Shown here: positions 25,661 to 34,301 of the stretch, one piece after another | Position numbering within the stretch: the stretch's first letter is position 1 | Layout: each line of letters starts with the position of its first letter | Source: Sphingopyxis sp. JAI128 | Lineage (GTDB): Bacteria; Pseudomonadota; Alphaproteobacteria; Sphingomonadales; Sphingomonadaceae | Assembly (NCBI RefSeq): GCF_014207235.1 | Contig: NZ_JACHDA010000002.1 | Location: 124,001 to 188,000, forward strand | Direction of reading: 5' to 3' | Length of the DNA stretch: 64,000 nt | Made by a program: the position numbers and the translations under genes | The notes under the pieces: generated by a model | Databases searched by the model: none | What the model was told of the DNA's origin: nothing | What the model saw: only the letters and a program-made list of their open reading frames with translations

Positions 25661-26677
25661 ATGGCTACATTGAGGGACGTCGCCCGCGAAGCGGGGGTTT
25701 CGGTGGCGACGGCATCGCGGGCGATCAACGGGCTCGGCAATGTCACCGCGCCGACGAAGGCCGCGGTGATGGCGGCAGTCAAAAAGCTGAACTTCGTCCC
25801 GCACAGCGGCGCGCGCAGCCTGACTCGGCGCAAGACCGACACTGTGGGCGTCATCCTGCCCGACCTGTTCGGCGAATTCTTTTCCGAAATCATTCGCGGC
25901 ATCGACCTGGTCGCGCATGAATCGGGCATGCACCTGCTGCTCGGCAACATGCACGGCAGCACGCACGAGACCGCCGCGGCCATCGCCGCTATGCGCGGGC
26001 GCGTCGACGGGCTGCTCGTCATGCCGCCCGATCTCAAGCCCGAGCTGCTGTCCGACTATCTCGACCCAACCTTGCCAACGGTGCTGCTCAATTACGACGC
26101 GGGCTCGCTCGACCTGCCGTTCGTCGCGGTCGACAATTATCGCGGCGCCTATGCGATGACCGAGGCGTTGCTGGCGGGCGGCGCGCGGCAGGTCGTCCAT
26201 ATCGCGGGCCCCAAGCACAACCGCGACGCGCGCGACCGCCAGCGCGGCTTCGTCGACGCCATGGCACAGGTCGGCGGCGTACGAAATCCGGCGATCCTGC
26301 CGGGCGATTTTTCGGAAGAAAGCGGCGTGAAGGCCGCACGACTGCTCGTTGAGGGACAGCTCCCCGCCGATGCCGTGTTCGCCGCGAACGACCAGATGGC
26401 GGTCGGGCTGATCGCCGGGCTGGCCGAATCCGGCAAGTCGGTTCCCGGCGATATCATGGTCGCGGGCTTCGACGATATTCCGCTCGCGCGGCACCTCAAT
26501 CCCTCGCTGTCGACGATGCAGGTGCATATCGACCGGCTGGGATCGACCGCGATGATGCTGTTGCTGCGCATATTGCGCGGCGAGACGCTCGGCGCTGCAA
26601 GCGCGACGATCCTGACCCCGGCGCTGGTCGCGCGCGGCACCACGGGCGGGGTGGCGGCGGCCCGCACATCGGCATGA
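25661..26677 (+). CDS. LacI-family transcriptional repressor of the glucan locus
   Basis: LacI/GalR regulator of 338 residues. The N-terminal HTH is TLRDVAREAGVSVATASRAING (residues 3-24) followed by the hinge helix with FVPHSGARSL near 47-56. The rest is the periplasmic-binding-like effector domain with VGVILPDLFGEFFSEIIRG near 65 and FAANDQMAVGLIAGL near 243. It should repress the glucan genes until a sugar or oligosaccharide binds. Its probable operator TGTAACCGGTT[GAT]C[AG] occurs three times in the window. It is the first gene of an operon with a sugar-binding protein 17 bases downstream. Confidence 0.94.
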   Translation: MATLRDVAREAGVSVATASRAINGLGNVTAPTKAAVMAAVKKLNFVPHSGARSLTRRKTDTVGVILPDLFGEFFSEIIRGIDLVAHESGMHLLLGNMHGSTHETAAAIAAMRGRVDGLLVMPPDLKPELLSDYLDPTLPTVLLNYDAGSLDLPFVAVDNYRGAYAMTEALLAGGARQVVHIAGPKHNRDARDRQRGFVDAMAQVGGVRNPAILPGDFSEESGVKAARLLVEGQLPADAVFAANDQMAVGLIAGLAESGKSVPGDIMVAGFDDIPLARHLNPSLSTMQVHIDRLGSTAMMLLLRILRGETLGAASATILTPALVARGTTGGVAAARTSA

Positions 26678-26693
26678 CGCCCGCTTGCGCCCG

Positions 26694-27962
26694 ATGCGGT
26701 TGACGCGGCGCCAGTTGACGGGCGCGCTTTCGGCGCTGCCCCTGTTCCCGATCCTCGCGGGGTGCGGCGCGCGCGCGGACGGGACGCTCACCGTTTGGGC
26801 GATGGGCAATGAAGCCGCGGCGCTGCCCGTGCTGCTCCAGAAGATCGACTGGCCCGCAAACGCGCCGCCGATTTTTGTGCAACCCCTGCCCTGGACCGCG
26901 GCGCACGAGAAATTGCTCACCGGCTTTGCCGGCGGCTCGCTGCCGAGCGTCGGGCAGGTCGGCAACAGCTGGATCGCCGAGCTTGCCGCCATCGGCGCGA
27001 TCGCGCCGGTGCCCGCGCATGCCACGGCGTTGCTGGCCGACCAGTTCGGCGCAGTAATCGACACCAACCGCATCGCGGGCAAGAGCTGGGGCGTACCCTG
27101 GTATGTCGACACGCGGCTGCAATTTTATCGCAAGGATCTGTTCGAGCGCGCCGGCTACGCCGGGCCGCCGGCCGACTGGACGGGATGGAAGGTCGCGCTT
27201 CACAAGGTCAAAAAGGTCGCTGGGGACGGCAATTTCGCCCTCCTCTATCCGCTGAACGAATATGAGCAGCTGACGACGCTTGCGCTGTCGGCAGGCGCGC
27301 GGATGTTGCGCGACGACGGCGGACGCGGCGCCTTCTCGGAACCCGAGTTCAAGGCCGCGCTCGCCTTCTACAAATCGCTTTTCGACGAAGGGATCGCGCC
27401 GCGGATATCGATGACGCAGATATCCAACGTCTGGACCGAATTCGGCCGCGGTTATTTCAGCCTGTTCCTGTCGGGTCCGTGGACGATCGGCGACATGAAG
27501 AACCGCCTCGCGCCCGAATTGCAGGATGCGTGGGGCACCGCGCCGAACCCCGGCCCCGACGGCATCGGATCGGCGGCGCCCGGCGGGTCGAGCCTCGTCG
27601 TCTTTGCGGACAGCGCACATAGCAATGCGGCGTGGGATCTGGTCGCGCGGCTGATGGCGCCTGGCGCACAGGTCGCGCTGCACAAGGCGACGGGCGACTT
27701 GCCCGCGCGACGCTCCGTATGGGACGCGGCCGGGCTGGCGCTCGACCCGGCGGTCGCGCCCTTCCGCACCCAGCTCGAGCATGCGACCGCGCTGCCCAAG
27801 GTGCCCGAATGGGAACGCATCGTCACCGAGATGCAGATCGTCGCCGAACGCATGGTGCGCGGCCAATATAGCGTCGACGAGGCCGCGAAGGAAATCGACG
27901 CGCGCGCCGATCGGCTGCTCGAAAAGCGGCGCTGGATGCTGGAGAAAGGGCGCGCGCTGTGA
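26694..27962 (+). CDS. sugar-binding lipoprotein of the ABC importer, Tat-like signal
   Basis: Family 1 extracellular solute-binding protein, 422 residues. From the ATG at 26694 the N-terminus carries a twin-arginine-like TRRQLTG followed by a hydrophobic stretch and a lipobox LAGC with Cys23, so it appears to be a Tat-routed lipoprotein anchored in the inner membrane. A TTG at 26685 would only add three residues. Ligand-domain features are VPWYVDTRLQFYRKDLFERAG near residue 135 and the C-terminal helix PEWERIVTEMQ near 365. It delivers a sugar or oligosaccharide to the two permeases. Its stop overlaps the next gene as GTGA. Confidence 0.9.
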   Translation: MRLTRRQLTGALSALPLFPILAGCGARADGTLTVWAMGNEAAALPVLLQKIDWPANAPPIFVQPLPWTAAHEKLLTGFAGGSLPSVGQVGNSWIAELAAIGAIAPVPAHATALLADQFGAVIDTNRIAGKSWGVPWYVDTRLQFYRKDLFERAGYAGPPADWTGWKVALHKVKKVAGDGNFALLYPLNEYEQLTTLALSAGARMLRDDGGRGAFSEPEFKAALAFYKSLFDEGIAPRISMTQISNVWTEFGRGYFSLFLSGPWTIGDMKNRLAPELQDAWGTAPNPGPDGIGSAAPGGSSLVVFADSAHSNAAWDLVARLMAPGAQVALHKATGDLPARRSVWDAAGLALDPAVAPFRTQLEHATALPKVPEWERIVTEMQIVAERMVRGQYSVDEAAKEIDARADRLLEKRRWMLEKGRAL

Positions 27963-28855
27963 CCGCCGCTGGCCGAACGAGCGAAGCGCGCGCGGGCTGG
28001 GCGATGACGTCGCCCGCACTCGTGGCGATTGTGCTCTTCTTCGTGCTGCCAGCCGTCGCGTCGCTGTTCCTGAGCTTCACCGATTTCGACATTTACGCGC
28101 TCGCCGACATCGGCAACCTGCGCTTCGTCGGCTTCCAGAATTATGAAAGGCTGACCCAGAACCCGCTGTTCTGGAAAGCGATGGCAAACACCCTTCTGTT
28201 CGTCGCGGTCGGCACGCCTTTCATCGTCGCGCTGTCGCTGTTTGCCGCCATGCTCGTCAATTCGCGCTGGCTGAAATGGCGACCCGTATGGCGCGTTGCG
28301 CTGTTCGCGCCCTATGTGACGACGCTGGTCGCAACCGCGGTGGTGTGGCGCTACCTGCTCCACACGCGCTACGGGCTGCTCAACTATCTCCTCTCCTTCT
28401 TCGGAGTGCCGCCGATCGACTGGCTGGGCAGTCCGACGGCGTCGCTGCCCGCAATCCTGATCTTTGTAGGGTGGAAGACCTTCGGCTATAACATGATCAT
28501 CTTCCTCGCCGCGCTCCAGACGGTGCCGCGCGAGCTCGACGAGGCGGCGCGGATCGACGGTGCAGGCTGGTTCGCGCGATTGCGCCACGTCACCCTGCCC
28601 GCGATCGCGCCGACGGTGCTGCTCGTGTCGGTGCTGACCGTCGCAGGCATGTTCCAGCTGTTCGCCGAACCCTATGTGATGACGCAGGGCGGCCCCGCGC
28701 AGTCGACCGTGACCATCCTCTATTTCATGTATGAGGAGGGGTTCAAATGGTGGAACCTCGGGTCGGGCGCGGCGGTCGCCTTCCTGCTCTTCCTCTGTAT
28801 CCTGGCGGTGACCTTGGTACAGATGCGGCTCGCGAAGCGGAGCGGCGCGATATGA
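27959..28855 (+). CDS. sugar ABC permease, MalF-like
   Basis: Inner-membrane permease of 298 residues with six predicted helices. The GTG start at 27959 overlaps the stop of the binding protein gene. The cytoplasmic coupling loop that contacts the ATPase is visible as LDEAARIDGAGWFARLRHVTLPAIAP near residues 190-215 (EAA motif). It pairs with the MalG-like permease encoded next and with the ATPase at 24463. Substrate is inferred to be a beta-gluco-oligosaccharide from the surrounding enzymes. The stop overlaps the next start as ATGA. Confidence 0.93.
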   Translation: MTAAGRTSEARAGWAMTSPALVAIVLFFVLPAVASLFLSFTDFDIYALADIGNLRFVGFQNYERLTQNPLFWKAMANTLLFVAVGTPFIVALSLFAAMLVNSRWLKWRPVWRVALFAPYVTTLVATAVVWRYLLHTRYGLLNYLLSFFGVPPIDWLGSPTASLPAILIFVGWKTFGYNMIIFLAALQTVPRELDEAARIDGAGWFARLRHVTLPAIAPTVLLVSVLTVAGMFQLFAEPYVMTQGGPAQSTVTILYFMYEEGFKWWNLGSGAAVAFLLFLCILAVTLVQMRLAKRSGAI

Positions 28856-29667
28856 ACCTGCGCCGCTGGTCCGTTACCCTGCTCGCTGCGCTCGTCGCGC
28901 TGATCACGGTCGCGCCCCTGCTGTGGATGATCTCGGTCAGCTTCATGGCACGCGGCGAGGCAGCGCAGTTCCCGCCGCCGCTGTGGCCGGCGAACCCGAC
29001 GCTGGAAAATTATCGTGAGCTGTTCGGGACCTTCGGCGTCGGACGCTTCCTCTTCAACAGCATCCTCGTCTCGACGCTCGCCACGGCGCTGGCGCTGCTT
29101 TTCACCATCCCGGCAGGCTATGCCTTTGCCAAGCTGAGGTTCGGGGGCGGCGATCCCATCTTCCGCATGCTCGTCGCCGCGCTTGTCGTACCAGGGCAGA
29201 TCGGGATGCTGCCGCTGTTCCTCGAACTCAAGGCGATGGGGCTGGTCAACAGCTATGCCGGCGCGCTGGTACCGTGGCTCGCGGGAATTTTCGGCATCTT
29301 CCTCGTGCGCCAATATTGCCTGTCGATCCCCGACGAGATGCTCGAGGCGGCACGCATCGACGGCGCGAGCGAGGCGCAAATCCTCCGCCGCATCGTGCTG
29401 CCGATCCTGACGCCGGTCATCGTCACGCTCGCGCTTTATGTGTTCCTGTCGAGCTGGAACGATTTCATGTGGCCGCTGATCATCCTCGCCGATCAGGATC
29501 TTTACACGCTGCCCGTGGCGCTCGCCGCGAACAGCCGCCAGAATGTGCAGGATTATGAAATCATGATGGCCGGCGCGGTCGTCACCACCCTTCCCGTGCT
29601 CATCCTCTTCCTCGCGCTCCAGCGTTATTATCTGAGCGGGCTTCTGGCGGGGAGCGTCAAAGGATGA
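28852..29667 (+). CDS. sugar ABC permease, MalG-like
   Basis: Second inner-membrane permease, 271 residues. The ATG at 28852 overlaps the previous stop; a longer in-frame start at 28747 would lie inside the MalF-like gene. The EAA loop reads MLEAARIDGASEAQILRRIVLPILTP near residues 164-189, and the C-terminus YLSGLLAGSVKG is the standard end of MalG-type subunits. It completes a canonical importer (two permeases, binding protein, ATPase). Its last codons overlap the downstream esterase start. Confidence 0.93.
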   Translation: MNLRRWSVTLLAALVALITVAPLLWMISVSFMARGEAAQFPPPLWPANPTLENYRELFGTFGVGRFLFNSILVSTLATALALLFTIPAGYAFAKLRFGGGDPIFRMLVAALVVPGQIGMLPLFLELKAMGLVNSYAGALVPWLAGIFGIFLVRQYCLSIPDEMLEAARIDGASEAQILRRIVLPILTPVIVTLALYVFLSSWNDFMWPLIILADQDLYTLPVALAANSRQNVQDYEIMMAGAVVTTLPVLILFLALQRYYLSGLLAGSVKG

Positions 29668-30446
29668 GCCGTTCAACCAAGGAAAAACGTATGAGATACT
29701 GGACCGTGGCGCTGCTGGGCCTCGCCCTCGCCACCTCTCCCGCCGCCGCAAGGACGAAGACACCCGCGCCGGTCGAAGGCCAGACGCCGCAGCAGCCCGT
29801 TGCGCCGGGCAATTATCCCTATCAACTGTTCATCCCCAAAGGCTATCTGACCGATACGGCCAAGCAATATCCGCTGCTCATCTTCCTCCACGGCTCGGGG
29901 GAGCGCGGCGACGATGTCGCGAAGGTCAAGGTGCATGGCCCGCCAAAGATCGCCGACCGCGATCCCGACTTCCCCTTTATCACGATATCTCCTTTGCTCG
30001 GTACCGATCAGGACTGGGATACCGAAAAACTCGACGCGCTCGTCGATCATGTCGCAAAGGCGTATCGCGTCGATCGCACGCGCATCTACCTCACCGGCCT
30101 CAGCCGCGGCGGGCATGCCAGCTGGCGCTGGGCGATCGCCGAACCGAAGCGCTTTGCCGCGATGGCAGCGGTCGCTGGGCGCGGCAACCCGGGCGAGGCC
30201 TGCCGCCTGATGGACCTGCCCGTCTGGGCCTTTCACGGCGACCGCGACGATGTCGTCGCGCCCGAAGGCAGCTTTGCCATGGCGCGCGCAATCCGCGCCT
30301 GCGGCGGCCGGAAGGTCCGCCTGACCATCTACCCCGACCTTGGCCACAATGCCTGGGATCCCGCCTATGACGACCCGGCGCTTTACGCTTGGCTGCTCGA
30401 ACAGAAACTTCCCTCTCCCACGAATGCCGACAAGGACAAGAAATGA
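29664..30446 (+). CDS. secreted alpha/beta-hydrolase (dienelactone hydrolase/PHB-depolymerase-like esterase)
   Basis: Predicted periplasmic esterase of 260 residues. The catalytic triad can be read as Ser in GLSRGG, Asp in FHGDRDDVV and His in DLGHNAWD; the oxyanion strand is LLIFLHGSGERGDDV near residue 73. The start at 29664 overlaps the permease stop (ATGA) and has GGAG nine bases upstream; an alternative ATG at 29691 has AAGGA at good distance and gives the tighter signal peptide MRYWTVALLGLALATSPAAA. Esterases of this type in glycan loci often remove acyl groups from sugars. Substrate not shown by sequence. Confidence 0.85.
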   Translation: MSRSTKEKRMRYWTVALLGLALATSPAAARTKTPAPVEGQTPQQPVAPGNYPYQLFIPKGYLTDTAKQYPLLIFLHGSGERGDDVAKVKVHGPPKIADRDPDFPFITISPLLGTDQDWDTEKLDALVDHVAKAYRVDRTRIYLTGLSRGGHASWRWAIAEPKRFAAMAAVAGRGNPGEACRLMDLPVWAFHGDRDDVVAPEGSFAMARAIRACGGRKVRLTIYPDLGHNAWDPAYDDPALYAWLLEQKLPSPTNADKDKK

Positions 30447-31789
30447 CGCAGACCGTTTTCCCGGACGATTTCCTGTGGGGCGCCGCGACCGCGGCCTATC
30501 AGATCGAGGGATCGCCGCTCGCCGACGGCGCGGGCGCGAGCATCTGGCAGCGATTCAGTCACGACCCGCGGTTGATGGCGGCAAAGGGCGACACCGGCGA
30601 CATCGCCTGCGACCACTATAACCGCATGCCCGCCGACGTCGCGCTGATGAAGGAGTTGGGGCTGAAAGCCTATCGCTTCAGCGTCAATTGGGGCCGCGTG
30701 CTGCCCGAGGGGACCGGGCGGGTGAACGAACCCGGCCTCGGCTTCTACGAGCGGCTGGTCGACGAATTGCTCAAGCACGACATCGAACCTTTGCTGACGC
30801 TCCACCATTGGGACCTGCCCGCGGCGCTCGACGACAAGGGCGGCTGGCTGAACCGCGACAGTGCCGACTGGTTCGCGGAATATGGATCGGTAATGTACCG
30901 CCGCCTCGACGGCCGCGTGAAGAAATGGGTGACGTTGAACGAACCCTGGGTGATTACCGATGGCGGCTATCTCCACGGCGCGCTTGCACCCGGACACCGC
31001 AACCTGTTCGAAACCCCGATCGCGAGCCACAATCTGATGCGCGCGCACGGCCGCGCGGTGCAGGCCTATCGCAGCGAGGGAGCGCACGAGATCGGTCTCG
31101 TGGTCAACATCGAGCCCAAATATCCGGCGAGCGATCGCGCGGAGGATGTCGCCGCAACGGCGCGGGCGCACGCTTATATGAACCGGCAGTATCTCGATCC
31201 GGCGCTGAAGGGCTCCTACCCCCACGAACTCGCTGACGTGTTCGGCGAAGCCTGGCCGCGATGGCCTGCGGAGGACCTTCAGGACATCTGCCAGCCACTC
31301 GATTTCATCGGGATCAATTATTACACGCGCAACGTGGTCAAGGCCGATCCGAACCAGTGGCCCGTCGGCGCGTCGCCGGTGCGGCAGAATGCGACGCACA
31401 CGACGACCGATTGGGAGGTTCATCCCCCCGCGCTCACCGACATGCTGATCTGGTTCCGCGACACCTATGGCGATATTCCCGTCTATATCACCGAGAATGG
31501 CGCTGCCTTTTACGACCCGCCGACGGCCGGGCCCGACGGGATCGACGATCCACTGCGCTGCGACTATCTTCGCACGCACATCTCGGCGATCGGCGATGCG
31601 ATCCGCCAGGGCGTCGATGTGCGCGGTTATATGGCGTGGTCGCTGCTCGACAATCTCGAATGGTCGCTCGGCTTCTCCAAGCGGTTCGGCATCGTCCATG
31701 TCGATTATGAAACGCAGGTCCGCACGCCCAAGCGCAGCGCGCGCTTCTACAGCAATGTCATTGCGACCAATGGCGGGAATCTCGGATGA
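30443..31789 (+). CDS. GH1 beta-glucosidase
   Basis: Family 1 glycoside hydrolase, 448 residues, no signal peptide, so cytoplasmic. The acid/base glutamate is Glu167 in TLNEPW and the nucleophile Glu351 in YITENG; the N-terminal FLWGAATAAYQIEG is the second family signature. It cleaves terminal beta-glucosyl residues from oligosaccharides brought in by the ABC or MFS importer. The ATG at 30443 overlaps the esterase stop and has AAGGACAAG ahead of it. The next gene overlaps its stop again as ATGA. Linkage preference (beta-1,2, 1,3 or 1,4) is not decidable here. Confidence 0.95.
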   Translation: MTQTVFPDDFLWGAATAAYQIEGSPLADGAGASIWQRFSHDPRLMAAKGDTGDIACDHYNRMPADVALMKELGLKAYRFSVNWGRVLPEGTGRVNEPGLGFYERLVDELLKHDIEPLLTLHHWDLPAALDDKGGWLNRDSADWFAEYGSVMYRRLDGRVKKWVTLNEPWVITDGGYLHGALAPGHRNLFETPIASHNLMRAHGRAVQAYRSEGAHEIGLVVNIEPKYPASDRAEDVAATARAHAYMNRQYLDPALKGSYPHELADVFGEAWPRWPAEDLQDICQPLDFIGINYYTRNVVKADPNQWPVGASPVRQNATHTTTDWEVHPPALTDMLIWFRDTYGDIPVYITENGAAFYDPPTAGPDGIDDPLRCDYLRTHISAIGDAIRQGVDVRGYMAWSLLDNLEWSLGFSKRFGIVHVDYETQVRTPKRSARFYSNVIATNGGNLG

Positions 31790-32658
31790 CCCGCTGGCTG
31801 CTGATCCTCGCCGCGGCGCTGCTCGCGCAGCCCATGACGGCGAAGGAACGCGCCGACCGCTACAGCGCGATGACGTACAATATCCGCCTCGACCTCGCGT
31901 CGGACGGCGACAATGCGTGGCCGCACCGGCGGAGCGCGTTGACCAGCCTCGTCGCTTATTATGCCCCCGATCTTGTCGGGATGCAGGAGGTGCTGCTGCA
32001 CCAGAAGCAGGGTGTCGAGGCCGACCTGCCCGCCTATCACTTTATCGGCGCCGCGCGCGACGACGGGAAGGACAAGGGGGAGTTTTCACCGCTCGGCTTC
32101 CGCCGCGACCGCTTCGCGCTGATCGCGTCGGGGACCTTCTGGCTGTCGCCGACCCTCGACGTGCCCGGCAAGGGTTGGGACGCCGCGTACCCGCGTATTG
32201 CGAGTTGGGCGCGGCTTGAGGACAAGGCCTCGCGCCGCCGGTTGCTGGTTGTGAACACCCATTTCGATCATGTCGGCGCCACGGCCCGCCTCGAAAGCGC
32301 GCGGCAAATCCGCCGCTGGATCGCCGATCAGCGAAAGGCGCGCGAGACGGTGGTGCTGATGGGCGACTTCAACAGTCCGGCCGACAGCCCCGCGCACGCG
32401 GCGATCACCGCCCCCGCGCCCGGACCGGCCGCGCTGCACGACACGCTGGCGATCAGCCGAACGCGGCATTTCGGGCCGCTCGGCACCTTCACCGGCTTCG
32501 ATATCGGAAAGAACGAGCCGAGCCCGATCGACCATATTTTCGTGAGCGACGGCGTTGCGGTGCTCCGCCATGCGACGCTAACGCAGCAGACGGGAGGCAA
32601 GCTGCCGTCGGACCATTATCCGGTGCTCGCGGATCTTTGCGTCGGCAAGGGGTGCTGA
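31786..32658 (+). CDS. secreted endonuclease/exonuclease/phosphatase-family hydrolase
   Basis: EEP-superfamily metal-dependent phosphohydrolase, 290 residues, with a signal peptide (MTRWLLILAAALLAQPMTA). All catalytic motifs are present: MTYNIRLD, GMQEVLLHQ, NTHFDHVGA, LMGDFNSPADS, SPIDHIFVS and the terminal SDHYPVLADL. The family includes nucleases, sphingomyelinases and sugar-linked phosphodiesterases; secreted single-domain members beside glycosidases are often annotated only generally. Its ATGA overlap with the GH1 gene indicates that it is part of the sugar operon, which suggests removal of a phosphate-ester decoration from the glycan, though phosphate scavenging is an alternative. Confidence 0.85.
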   Translation: MTRWLLILAAALLAQPMTAKERADRYSAMTYNIRLDLASDGDNAWPHRRSALTSLVAYYAPDLVGMQEVLLHQKQGVEADLPAYHFIGAARDDGKDKGEFSPLGFRRDRFALIASGTFWLSPTLDVPGKGWDAAYPRIASWARLEDKASRRRLLVVNTHFDHVGATARLESARQIRRWIADQRKARETVVLMGDFNSPADSPAHAAITAPAPGPAALHDTLAISRTRHFGPLGTFTGFDIGKNEPSPIDHIFVSDGVAVLRHATLTQQTGGKLPSDHYPVLADLCVGKGC

Positions 32659-32667
32659 GCCAGGGCA

Positions 32668-32725
32668 TCCCCGCGAAAGCCGGAGCTCATGGCGCGCGGA
32701 TGGCTTGGGCCCCCGCTTTCGGCTG
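32668..32725. repeat. imperfect inverted repeat between convergent transcripts
   Basis: CCCCGCGAAAGCCGGAG and CCCCGCTTTCGGCTG lie in opposite orientation around a short spacer between the phosphohydrolase and the GH144 gene. Intergenic elements with GCGAAAGC...GCTTTCGC arms are common in sphingomonads, from general knowledge. It may act as a bidirectional terminator, but pairing is imperfect and there is no T-run. Confidence 0.4.
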
Positions 32726-32728
32726 TAC

Positions 32729-34234
32729 CTATTCCGGCTTCGCCTGATTGAGCCAGCCGCCCTTGAAGCCGATGCGCTTCAATCCGCGGACGATATGCGG
32801 ATTCCCCCGCATCACCTTCCAGACAAGGCCGCTGCGATGATTTTCCATCATCGCTAGGATCGGTCCCTGATCGATGCCGAGATAGTCATTCGCGACCCAG
32901 CCATGCACCGGATCGACCGCGCCGCTGCGCGAGCCCGCGTCGGTAAAGGTGAAGCTGGGGTTGAAGGCGTCCTTGAAGCCGTAGCGCGTATAGAGCCGTT
33001 CGCCATATTTTTCGCGCATCGCCATCAGCGCGGGGATCGTCACCTCGGGCGCGAAGGCGACCGAGCCGCCCGCCGCGGTGGGGACGATTGTCCCGTCGTC
33101 GACGACGCGGATCGCGCTGACCCCGCGCGCCATATAGCCGTTGAAATCGCGCGGCGTGCCGTCGACGCTATATTGACCTTGCGAATAGCCGGGTCCGTCG
33201 GACGCGGTCCATCCCCAGATATCGGCGCTGTAGCCGACCCATTTGTTCGGATTGTCGGCGCCATAGGCCCGCTGCGCCAGCGTTGCACGGCGGCTGTTCT
33301 CGAAATAGTCGATGCCCTTGCCGCGCATGAACTCGTCCTGGATGCCGCGAAAGTCGACCCAGACATGGCTGTACTGATGCCCGAACAGCGGCTCGAACTG
33401 GAGATGCTGTTGCCCGTAATAGCTGCCCCAGTCCTTTTCGAGGTCGCCCGCCCAGCCCGTATCCCACGCATCCTTGCCAACGGGGTGCGTCGGCGAACCC
33501 ATCGCGAGGATATAGACGAGCATGCCCTCGTTATAGCCGACCCAATCGTGCGTGCCGAAATCGCCGCCGTCGCCGCGTTCGGGATACCAGCCCATCGCGA
33601 TCGCCTTGCGCCCGCCGCCATTGGCCGACGGAATCCGGCTGTTCTCGCGCTGGACGAAGGTCCAGTCGACGCGGCGGTAGATTTTCTCGGCAAGGTCGCG
33701 GATCTCGGCCTCGACCGGCGTGTCGCGGTCATAATAGCTTTGTGCGAACAATATGCCGCCGAGCAGCAGCGACGTATCGACGGTCGAAAGCTCGGTTTTG
33801 CCGCGCCGCGTTCCATCTTCATTGTTCAGGAAATGATAGAAAAAGCCCTTATGGCCGGCCATGCCGGTCGCGGCAGGCCCCTGCGGCGCAGTCCAGTAGA
33901 AGCGCAGGCAATCGCGCGTACGCTCCGCCGCCTCGGCGCGCGTCACATAACCGCGCTCGGCGCCAATACCGTATGCGGTGAGCGCAAAGCCCGTCGAGGC
34001 GATCGACGAGAAGGGGTTGCTCGGCCAGCGGTCGGGCGCAAGACAGCGCTGCGTATCGGTCGTGTCCCAGAAATAACGGAAGGTGCGCTGGGTCAGCTCT
34101 TCGGAAAAGGCGGCTTTCGTCATCGGCGCAACGGATGCCGGCGGAGGAACGGCCGCTCGGGGTGCGGGCGCGGCGGTGCAAGCGGCGGCGAGCGCCACGA
34201 GGGGCAACAGCAAAGCCCCGGTCCGGAACGACAT
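32729..34234 (-). CDS. GH144-type glucanase lipoprotein (glucoamylase family, PF10091)
   Basis: Predicted outer-periplasmic lipoprotein of 501 residues. The ATG at 34234 has GGAG six bases upstream; it gives a lipoprotein signal with the lipobox LAAAC (Cys19). The mature protein is an (alpha/alpha)-barrel with DTTDTQRCLAPDRWPSNPFSSIASTGFALTAYGIG near residue 55, typical of the PF10091 family now classed as GH144. Characterised GH144 members are endo-beta-1,2-glucanases acting on linear beta-1,2-glucan. A non-GH144 specificity cannot be excluded. It lies on the strand opposite to the ABC operon and 67 bases downstream of the TonB receptor, with which it is probably co-transcribed. Confidence 0.85.
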   Translation of the reverse strand: MSFRTGALLLPLVALAAACTAAPAPRAAVPPPASVAPMTKAAFSEELTQRTFRYFWDTTDTQRCLAPDRWPSNPFSSIASTGFALTAYGIGAERGYVTRAEAAERTRDCLRFYWTAPQGPAATGMAGHKGFFYHFLNNEDGTRRGKTELSTVDTSLLLGGILFAQSYYDRDTPVEAEIRDLAEKIYRRVDWTFVQRENSRIPSANGGGRKAIAMGWYPERGDGGDFGTHDWVGYNEGMLVYILAMGSPTHPVGKDAWDTGWAGDLEKDWGSYYGQQHLQFEPLFGHQYSHVWVDFRGIQDEFMRGKGIDYFENSRRATLAQRAYGADNPNKWVGYSADIWGWTASDGPGYSQGQYSVDGTPRDFNGYMARGVSAIRVVDDGTIVPTAAGGSVAFAPEVTIPALMAMREKYGERLYTRYGFKDAFNPSFTFTDAGSRSGAVDPVHGWVANDYLGIDQGPILAMMENHRSGLVWKVMRGNPHIVRGLKRIGFKGGWLNQAKPE

Positions 34235-34301
34235 TCGATACTCCAAAATTTGGGCGCCCGGCCGCGGGAGGGGGGATGCGGCCGGGCGCCTGGTCAGCCG
34301 G

